DNA of 11,772 nucleotides from Bacteroidales bacterium UBA3724. GTDB lineage: Bacteria; Bacteroidota; Bacteroidia; Bacteroidales; P3. Positions 6,982 to 11,772 of this stretch are shown here, piece after piece. The stretch is from positions 12,539 to 24,310 of the forward strand of contig DFHL01000102.1 of the NCBI GenBank assembly GCA_002371315.1. The letters are read 5' to 3'. A model generated the notes under the pieces. The model searched no databases and was not told the DNA's origin. It saw only the letters and a list, made by a program, of their open reading frames with translations. The translations under genes and the position numbers were made by a program. Positions within the stretch are counted from its first letter, which is position 1; every line of letters begins with the position of its first letter.

Positions 6982-7172
6982 TTTATATCCGAAGGCGAGT
7001 GTGTGAGGTTCTGCGAGGGGCGGTTGAAGGCGGCTGACGGTTTAACAGTTTTTTTGCCTCTATTTTTGTTATTTATCCACCTGCCGCTGCCCTGCGACGA
7101 TTCTTTTTGGGCCGCAAAAGAGATTCGAAAACCCTGCGCAAACAGCGGTTAACGAACAAGATAAAAATATTT

Positions 7173-7204
7173 TTTGTCCACGTCGCAAAATGTTCGTATC
7201 TTTG
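7173..7204 (+). promoter_or_regulatory. Promoter of the iorA-iorB unit
   Basis: TTTG (7173-7176) and TATCTTTG (7197-7204) are separated by 20 bases, a near-ideal Bacteroidota promoter. The transcript should start near 7211, leaving a leader of about 35 AT-rich bases before the iorA ATG at 7246. No operator-like symmetry stands out beside it. Confidence 0.85.
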
Positions 7205-7245
7205 CAAAATTGAATTCATATAATTAATAACTAAATACAAAAGAA

Positions 7246-8832
7246 ATGTCAAAAATGCTTTTGCTGGGCGATGAGGCTATCGCTCAGGCTTTTATAGACG
7301 CTGGCGGTAGTGCCATCAACAGCTACCCCGGAACCCCCTCGACTCAGATTACTGAGTATGTGATGAAATCAAAACAGGCCAAGGAGCAGGGCGTTGTCGC
7401 CAACTGGTGCGCCAACGAGAAGACGGCCCTCGAGGCTTCGATCGGCGTGGCCTACGCCGGCAAGCGCGCAATGACCTGTATGAAGCACGTGGGCCTGAAC
7501 GTCTGCGGCGACCCCTTTATGAATGCCGCCATCATCGGCACCAAGGGCGTCATCATCGTCGTTGCCGACGACCCGTCGATGTTCTCGAGCCAGGACGAGC
7601 AGGACAGCCGCTACTATGGCCACTGGGCTATGATTCCGATGCTGGAGCCGTCGAACCAGCAGGAGGCCTACGATATGGTCTTCTTCGGCTATGAGCTGAG
7701 CGAAAAGCTGGGCACCCCCGTCCTGTACCGCATCCCCACCCGTCTGGCCCACAGCCGCGCCGGCGTGGAGCGCAAGCCCGTGCTGCCGCAGAACCCACTG
7801 ACCAGCCCCAGCGACCCGAAGAGCTTCGTGCTGCTGCCCGTCAACGCCAAGCGCCTGTATCGCGACCTGATCGACAAGCAGCCCGCCTTCACCAAATCGA
7901 GCGAAGAGAGCGGATACAACAAGTATTTCGAAGGCACCGACAAGAGCCGCGGTATCATCACCACCGGCATCGCCTTCAACTATCTGCAAGAGAATTTCCC
8001 CGGCGGCAAGTGCCCCTACCCGGTGGTCAAGATCACCCAGTATCCGCTGCCGTTCAATATGCTCAACAAGCTGTATGACGAGGTCGACGAGATCCTCGTT
8101 CTCGAGGACGGCCAGCCCTTCGTCGAGGAGCACATCAAGGGCTTCCTGGGCAAAGGCAAGCCGGTCCACGGCCGCTTGGACGAGACCATCCGCCGCGATG
8201 GCGAGCTGAACGCCGAGAAGGTTGCCAAGGCTCTGGGATTGAAGGTCGTCAACGGCCCCGCCGTGCCCGAGGTGGTCACCAACCGCCCGCCGGCCCTCTG
8301 CGTGGGTTGCCCCCACATCGACAGCTACGAGGCCGTCATCGACGTGATGAAGAAGTATCCCAAGGGCCGCGTGTTCGGCGACATCGGATGCTACACGCTG
8401 GGCTTCAATATGGGTGCCATCGACACCACCGTCTGTATGGGTGCTTCGGTCACTATGGCCAAGGGGGCTTCGGAAATGGGCATCTTCCCCGCCATCGGCG
8501 TCATCGGCGACGGCACGTTCGGCCACAGCGGTATGACCGGCCTGCTTGACTGCGTCAACGAGAAGGCTAATGTCATCATTATGATTCTCGACAACGACAT
8601 CACGGCTATGACCGGCGGCCAGCCCTCGAGCGCCAATATGAAGCTCTTCAACATCTGCAAGGGCCTCGGCGTCGACCCCGACCACATCCGCACCATCGTG
8701 CCGCTGAAGAAGAACCACGACGAGTTTGTCAAGATCCTCGAAGAGGAAATCGCCTACAACGGCGTCAGCGTCATCATCCCGCAGCGCGTCTGCATCGTCG
8801 AGAACAAAAAACGCATCGCAGCAAAGAAATAA
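7246..8832 (+). CDS. iorA: Indolepyruvate:ferredoxin oxidoreductase, alpha subunit (short form)
   Basis: IorA is the thiamine-diphosphate subunit that, with IorB, converts aromatic 2-oxo acids (indolepyruvate, phenylpyruvate, 4-hydroxyphenylpyruvate) and CoA to arylacetyl-CoA and CO2, passing electrons to ferredoxin; the reaction can run in reverse. The N-terminal pyrimidine-binding domain begins LLGDEAIAQAFIDAG and SYPGTPST (26-33), with the likely catalytic glutamate E58 in ANEKTALE. The C-terminal diphosphate-binding domain has GDG (421-423) and N450 at the expected spacing. CVGCPH (352-357) is a conserved cysteine pair. At 528 residues it stops after VSVIIPQRVC and lacks the roughly 80-100 residue C-terminal domain that carries two [4Fe-4S] clusters in the archaeal enzyme. 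iorB follows after 132 bases. The start is set by the promoter 42 bases upstream. Confidence 0.93.
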   Translation: MSKMLLLGDEAIAQAFIDAGGSAINSYPGTPSTQITEYVMKSKQAKEQGVVANWCANEKTALEASIGVAYAGKRAMTCMKHVGLNVCGDPFMNAAIIGTKGVIIVVADDPSMFSSQDEQDSRYYGHWAMIPMLEPSNQQEAYDMVFFGYELSEKLGTPVLYRIPTRLAHSRAGVERKPVLPQNPLTSPSDPKSFVLLPVNAKRLYRDLIDKQPAFTKSSEESGYNKYFEGTDKSRGIITTGIAFNYLQENFPGGKCPYPVVKITQYPLPFNMLNKLYDEVDEILVLEDGQPFVEEHIKGFLGKGKPVHGRLDETIRRDGELNAEKVAKALGLKVVNGPAVPEVVTNRPPALCVGCPHIDSYEAVIDVMKKYPKGRVFGDIGCYTLGFNMGAIDTTVCMGASVTMAKGASEMGIFPAIGVIGDGTFGHSGMTGLLDCVNEKANVIIMILDNDITAMTGGQPSSANMKLFNICKGLGVDPDHIRTIVPLKKNHDEFVKILEEEIAYNGVSVIIPQRVCIVENKKRIAAKK

Positions 8833-8836
8833 CAAT

Positions 8837-8944
8837 GTGAATAGCGACAAGTGAACAGTGAATTGAGAGAGGTGGCGCAAGACACGCCGAATCCCGAATC
8901 ACAATTCACTATCCACCATTCACAAACCACTATTCACCAATCAC
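8837..8944. repeat. GTGA heptad repeat array in the iorA-iorB linker
   Basis: The linker is built of seven-base units GTGAnnn. About four run in plus orientation (from 8837: GTGAATA, then GTGAACA, GTGAATT) and about seven inverted units (nnnTCAC) follow up to 8944. They flank a GGCG/CGCC stem (8873-8887). The units are degenerate, so the fold is imperfect. The same units form the arrays at 11349-11414 and 11466-11533. Read as protein the array would extend IorB by 38 residues with no family match, so it is taken as non-coding. Confidence 0.75.
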
Positions 8945-8964
8945 AAAAATCAAAGAACAGAACA

Positions 8965-9528
8965 ATGAAAAAAGACATAATCCTCTGTGGCGTAGGCGGC
9001 GACGGCATCGTCTCCGTAGCCAAGATAATAAGCGACGCCGCCCTCAACCTGGGCCTCAACGTCAAGCAAAGTGAAATCCACGGTATGTCGCAGCGCGGCG
9101 GCTCGGTGTTCAGCCACCTCCGCGTCAGCAGCGACCCCATCTTCGCCGATGTCATCCCCGAAGGCAAGGCCGACATCATCCTCAGCTCGGAGCCTATGGA
9201 GGCCCTGCGCTACATCAACTTCCTGGCCCCCGACGGCGTTGTCATCACCAACAGCGACCCCTTCGTCAACATCAGCAACTACCCCGACATCGAGAAGGTC
9301 TATGCCGAGCTGAAGAAGCTGCCCAAGCTGGTGTGCTTCAACGCCAACGCCATCGCCAAGGAGCTCAACGCCCGCGGCAATATGGTGCTGCTCGGTGCTG
9401 CCGCCCCCTATCTTGAAATCGCTTTCGACGAGCTCGAGAAGGCCATCAAGGCCATCTTCGGCCGCAAGGGCGACGCCGTGGTGGAGACCAACATCAAGGC
9501 CATCCGCGCCGGCCGCGACGCCAAATAA
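8965..9528 (+). CDS. iorB: Indolepyruvate:ferredoxin oxidoreductase, beta subunit
   Basis: IorB is the small gamma-domain-type subunit of the arylpyruvate oxidoreductase and partners IorA. At 187 residues it has normal length. It opens with MKKDIILCGVGGDGIVSV, the typical glycine-rich strand-turn, and carries EIHGMSQRGGSV at 37-48, the most diagnostic motif of the family. The frame is open upstream to an ATG at 8851, but those codons are GTGA heptad repeats and the family begins just before IILCGVGG, so the ATG at 8965 is chosen; AGAACAGAACA precedes it without a clear Shine-Dalgarno site. There is no own promoter in the linker that I can see, so cotranscription with iorA is likely. A strong terminator follows. 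Confidence 0.93.
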   Translation: MKKDIILCGVGGDGIVSVAKIISDAALNLGLNVKQSEIHGMSQRGGSVFSHLRVSSDPIFADVIPEGKADIILSSEPMEALRYINFLAPDGVVITNSDPFVNISNYPDIEKVYAELKKLPKLVCFNANAIAKELNARGNMVLLGAAAPYLEIAFDELEKAIKAIFGRKGDAVVETNIKAIRAGRDAK

Positions 9529-9563
9529 AGCGACGCCAAACAAAGGGTACACGCCCCAAAAAC

Positions 9564-9599
9564 AAAAGGGACGGAGCCGTGAAGGCTTCGTCCCTTTTT
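9564..9599 (+). terminator. Rho-independent terminator after iorB
   Basis: AAAAGGGACGGAGCC (9564-9578) pairs with GGCTTCGTCCCTTTT (9584-9598) around a GTGAA loop: 15 pairs including one G-T, with a run of five T at 9595-9599. It ends the ior transcript 36 bases after the iorB stop and separates it from the symporter gene, which therefore probably has its own promoter. Confidence 0.9.
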
Positions 9600-9608
9600 C
9601 TTGCCGCA

Positions 9609-9625
9609 AATGCAATATTTGCATT
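9609..9625. promoter_or_regulatory. Perfect palindrome upstream of the sodium:solute symporter
   Basis: AATGCAA-TAT-TTGCATT is perfectly symmetrical and lies 41 bases before the symporter ATG, just after the ior terminator. Its right half contains AATATTTG, one mismatch from the -7 consensus TAnnTTTG, so it may be an operator overlapping a promoter. That role is inference from position and symmetry. Confidence 0.45.
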
Positions 9626-9665
9626 GCCGCCGCGTTTAAGTGCCGTTATCAGAATTTGAGATGCT

Positions 9666-11147
9666 ATGCTGAACGCAATACATATTATCGGCATCCTCGC
9701 CACCGTGGGCATCCTGGTGGCGGTGAGCGTCCTTTCGGGGCGCAAGGTGAAGGATGCAGCAGGGTTCACCACCGGCGGCAAGGCCGGCAGCTGGATGGTG
9801 TGCGGTGCCATACTGGGCACCCTCGTCGGCGGCCAAAGCACCATCGGCACGGCGCAGCTGGCCTTCACCTACGGCCTCTCGGCGTGGTGGTTCACCATCG
9901 GCGCCGCCCTGGGCTCGCTGGTGCTGGGCCTGGTCTATGCCAAGCCGCTGCGCAGCAGCGGCTGCACGACGGTGATGGAGGTCGTGCGCCAGCAGTACGG
10001 CCGCCGCGCCGAGACGGTGGGGTCCGTGCTGTTCCTCGTCGGCATCTTCATCAGCATTATGTCGCAGCTGCTGTCGTCGTCGGCAATGATCACCAGCCTC
10101 TTCGGGCTGCCCACGGCGACGGCGCTGCTGGTCGGCGCAGTGCTGATAGCGCTGCTGGTGCTGTTTGGCGGCATACGCAGTGCCGGCGCCGGCGGCATCG
10201 TCAAGCTGGTGCTGCTCTACATCAGCTCGCTGGCGGCCGGCATCGCGGTGTGGCGACTGGCCGGAGGCCTTGGCGGCATCAGGTCGGGACTGGAAGAGCT
10301 GTTCGCCAATCAGCAGCTGGCGGCAATCAACGGCATCGGCAGTGCCGAGGATGTGCATCGCCGCTACGGGTCGCTCCTGGCCCGCGGACCGCTGAAGGAC
10401 CTTGGCGGATGCCTGTCGCTGACGCTCGGCGTCGTCTGCACACAGACCTACGCGCAGGCCATCTGGTCGGCGGCCACCACACGCAAGGCGCGGCGCGGAG
10501 CCGTGCTCTGTGCCGCACTGATACCCGTGATTGGCGCTGCCTGCACGCTGGTGGGCATCTATATGCGTGGCCACTACGTAACCGCCGCCGAGATGGAAGC
10601 CCTTGCCGCCGCCGGAGGCACGCTGCCCGAAGGCATCGGCATATTGGAGAATTCGCTGCAGGCATTTCCTGCTTTCATCCTTGCCCATCTGCCGTCCTGG
10701 CTGGGCGGCATCGCCCTGGGCGCGCTGCTGGTCAACATCCTGGGTTGCGGCAGCGGCCTGGTGCTGGGTGCGGCGACCATCGCATCGCGCGACCTGTTGG
10801 GCAACGTCCTGACGCTCTTCCATCGCAAGGCGCGCCTCGAACCGCTGGCGCAGACACGCCTGGCCATAGTCGCCATCCTGCTGCTGGGCGTTGCGGCGGC
10901 GCTGTTCGTCCGCGGCTCGTTCATCAACGATTTGGGATTCCTTTCGTTGGGCCTGCGCGCCGTGGTGCTGTTGCTGCCGCTCAGCTTCGCCCTGTGGCTT
11001 CCGGGCCGCTTCCGAGCCAAGGCCGTAATGCTGTCGATGATCATCGGCTCGGTGGCGATGCTGGCCGCTGGCGTACTGCACCTGCCGCCCGACGCGATGT
11101 ACTACGGCCTGGCAGCCTCGGCCCTGACCCTGGCTGTTTGCCGCTGA
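9666..11147 (+). CDS. Sodium:solute symporter (SSS family)
   Basis: A 493-residue polytopic inner-membrane protein of the SSS family (LeuT fold, usually 450-550 residues, 12-14 helices), which couples sodium influx to solute uptake. The N-terminal helix (about 4-23) is followed by GRKVKDAAGFTTGGKAGSW, the typical loop before helix 2. VGGQSTIGTAQLAFTYGLSA (54-73) is the family's signature region with the broken helix near the sodium site. Later hydrophobic helices follow to the end. The substrate (sugar, amino acid, carboxylate or other) cannot be told. The ATG at 9666 begins directly with the first helix. The gene follows iorAB on the same strand, but a terminator intervenes, so a shared role in aromatic keto-acid metabolism is only a guess. 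The end is immediately followed by repeats. Confidence 0.92.
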   Translation: MLNAIHIIGILATVGILVAVSVLSGRKVKDAAGFTTGGKAGSWMVCGAILGTLVGGQSTIGTAQLAFTYGLSAWWFTIGAALGSLVLGLVYAKPLRSSGCTTVMEVVRQQYGRRAETVGSVLFLVGIFISIMSQLLSSSAMITSLFGLPTATALLVGAVLIALLVLFGGIRSAGAGGIVKLVLLYISSLAAGIAVWRLAGGLGGIRSGLEELFANQQLAAINGIGSAEDVHRRYGSLLARGPLKDLGGCLSLTLGVVCTQTYAQAIWSAATTRKARRGAVLCAALIPVIGAACTLVGIYMRGHYVTAAEMEALAAAGGTLPEGIGILENSLQAFPAFILAHLPSWLGGIALGALLVNILGCGSGLVLGAATIASRDLLGNVLTLFHRKARLEPLAQTRLAIVAILLLGVAAALFVRGSFINDLGFLSLGLRAVVLLLPLSFALWLPGRFRAKAVMLSMIIGSVAMLAAGVLHLPPDAMYYGLAASALTLAVCR

Positions 11148-11164
11148 CGAAGCGCTTCCCGTTT

Positions 11165-11212
11165 TTCTCCTGCTCGCGTCGCTCGCGAAATCTTGTAAAT
11201 CTTGTAAATTAA
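11165..11212. repeat. 48-base direct repeat, copy 1
   Basis: This sequence (starting TTCTCCTGCTCGCGTCGCTC, ending with two tandem CTTGTAAAT words and TAA) is repeated exactly 91 bases downstream. It begins 18 bases after the symporter stop. Confidence 0.9.
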
Positions 11213-11234
11213 TTCCGACTTCGTCGGAAAAGCT
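11209..11234. repeat. 26-base direct repeat with small hairpin, copy 1
   Basis: It contains TTCCGAC-TTC-GTCGGAA (11213-11229), a perfect seven-pair stem. An identical 26-base copy lies at 11613-11638, so the two copies bracket the TIR element. Confidence 0.85.
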
Positions 11235-11255
11235 TTCCGTTTTCCGCTTCCACGG

Positions 11256-11303
11256 TTCTCCTGCTCGCGTCGCTCGCGAAATCTTGTAAATCTTGTAAAT
11301 TAA
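11256..11303. repeat. 48-base direct repeat, copy 2
   Basis: Identical to 11165-11212 by inspection. Its last four bases (TTAA) are the first bases of the TIR element that starts at 11300. Confidence 0.9.
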
Positions 11304-11348
11304 GTAATTGGTCAAATTTATTTGACATTTATGGCAATTCAGTAATAA

Positions 11349-11414
11349 GTGACCTGTGACAAGTGACCTGTGAAACGAGCGCGTTCGTGTCACTTGTCAC
11401 TTATCACAGGTCAC
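11349..11414. repeat. GTGA heptad palindrome A (66 bases)
   Basis: Four GTGAnnn heptads plus GAGCG (11349-11381) are followed with no loop by their inverted counterpart (11382-11414). By hand 28 of 33 positions pair. The centre is GAGCGCGTTC. Confidence 0.85.
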
Positions 11415-11465
11415 ACACATTCAAAATAATTGCTGATAAATTGCTGATAATTGCTGTTCAAAACC

Positions 11466-11533
11466 AGTGACAAGTGAATAGTGACCAGTGAAACGAACGC
11501 GCTCAATTCACAATTCACTAATCACAATTCACT
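11466..11533. repeat. GTGA heptad palindrome B (68 bases)
   Basis: It has the same plan as palindrome A: four heptads, a GC-rich centre and four inverted heptads. 24 of 34 positions pair, and the GTGA cores pair fully while the three variable bases mostly do not. The centre GAACGCGCTC is the exact reverse complement of the centre of palindrome A. Confidence 0.85.
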
Positions 11534-11772
11534 AAAAAAAATTTCTGGTTAATTCCTGGCCAATTTATGGTAATTCCTGTTAAAAAAATGAAAGCTATTT
11601 TTGACCATTTACTTAATTCCGACTTCGTCGGAAAAGCTGCCGCGCAAGCCGCTTTCCGCTTTCCGCTCGTTCCGTTTTCCTGACACACTGCGGCACACAG
11701 CGAAACGCAACGAAACAGCAAACCTCACAACCAACTGAAAACCAGCCATTCAAGCCACCTTCTCCGTCATAT

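Larger units (their letters stand above)
6820..7245. other. Divergent spacer between the ATPase gene and iorA
   Basis: It holds the ATPase promoter and its 33-base repeats (6844-6981) and the iorA promoter (7173-7204). The stretch 6985-7165 shows no credible gene, RNA or strong hairpin. A plus-strand open frame through the region exists only because the repeat period is a multiple of three. Confidence 0.65.
11300..11616. repeat. TIR-bounded intergenic repeat, copy 2 (317 bases)
   Basis: The left end TTAAGTAATTGGTCAAA (11300-11316) and right end TTTGACCATTTACTTAA (11600-11616) match inverted at 16 of 17 positions, extended by AA/TT outside. It shares with copy 1 (1716-1860) both ends, the near-palindrome GTCAAATTTATTTGAC, the AATTGCTG triple (about 11428-11457) and the TTTCTGG(T/C)TAATT module. 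It differs by two inserted GTGA heptad palindromes. No coding capacity is seen. Confidence 0.75.
11148..11772. other. Gene-free, repeat-rich region to the right edge
   Basis: No credible gene lies in this 625-base stretch. It contains two 48-base direct repeats (11165-11212, 11256-11303), the second TIR-bounded element with two heptad palindromes (11300-11616), and a 26-base sequence present twice (11209-11234, 11613-11638). The last 130 bases (11640-11772) show only a few CTTTCCG words and no tRNA, RNA gene or start that I could support. Confidence 0.7.

Noticed and set aside
6682..7152. Plus-strand frame encoding an 11-residue repeat (ATFCSLFRGKI-like)
   Set aside because: The peptide repeat is a by-product of the 33-base DNA period; the frame overlaps the 5' end of the ATPase gene and has no promoter or family support.
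8851..8964. N-terminal extension of IorB from the upstream ATG
   Set aside because: The codons are GTGA heptad repeats, and the family's first strand begins at the ATG at 8965.
9395..11212. Very long open frames overlapping the symporter gene on both strands
   Set aside because: They are GC-driven shadows of the 9666-11147 frame, rich in Arg, Ala and Pro, with no domain; the symporter frame has a clear membrane-protein pattern.
11518..11721. 67-codon minus-strand frame near the right edge
   Set aside because: It is made of the right end of the TIR element and hairpin repeats, so coding is unlikely.
11640..11772. Possible tRNA or small RNA in the tail
   Set aside because: I found no cloverleaf, no T-loop GTTCGA motif, and no promoter-terminator pair.

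Overview
The window looks like chromosomal DNA from a member of the Bacteroidales (phylum Bacteroidota). The evidence is several promoters of the Bacteroidota type (TAnnTTTG with an upstream TTG/TTTG about 20 bases away: 3080-3087, 4294-4301, 4696-4703, 6844-6851, 7197-7204), GC-rich genes separated by AT-rich spacers, few visible Shine-Dalgarno sites, and the gene families present. Family or genus cannot be fixed from this sequence; a gut or oral lineage near Prevotellaceae or Muribaculaceae is a guess.

Layout. 1-1643 (minus): a two-gene envelope operon, a YiiX-type permuted NlpC/P60 lipoprotein followed 9 bases later by a secreted protein of unknown function that runs off the left edge. 1644-1960: spacer with a terminal-inverted-repeat (TIR) element and the prfA terminator. 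1961-3031 (minus): prfA, release factor 1. 3032-3283: spacer with the prfA promoter and a 164-base near-symmetrical foldback. 3284-4216 (minus): a bile acid:sodium symporter (BASS/SBF) family membrane protein. 4217-4730: divergent promoter region with short repeats. 4731-5486 (plus): a radical SAM protein of the COG0731 type. 5521-6819 (minus): an AAA_14/DUF4143 ATPase, preceded by a promoter and four 33-base tandem repeats whose conserved box includes the promoter's -33 element. 7246-9528 (plus): iorA and iorB, the two subunits of an arylpyruvate (indolepyruvate):ferredoxin oxidoreductase, separated by a 132-base linker filled with GTGA heptad repeats, and closed by a strong terminator. 9666-11147 (plus): a sodium:solute symporter. 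11148-11772: gene-free DNA built almost entirely of repeats.

How the genes fit together. The only clear biochemical unit is IorA plus IorB, which would oxidatively decarboxylate aromatic 2-oxo acids to acyl-CoA with ferredoxin as acceptor, or run in reverse. The other genes look like independent units. The most unusual content is non-coding: two copies of a TIR-bounded element (145 and 317 bases), the larger carrying two GTGA heptad palindromes; the same heptads inside the ior operon; the 164-base foldback; and the 33-base iteron-like array at the ATPase promoter. I found no CRISPR array, transposase, phage gene, rRNA or tRNA.
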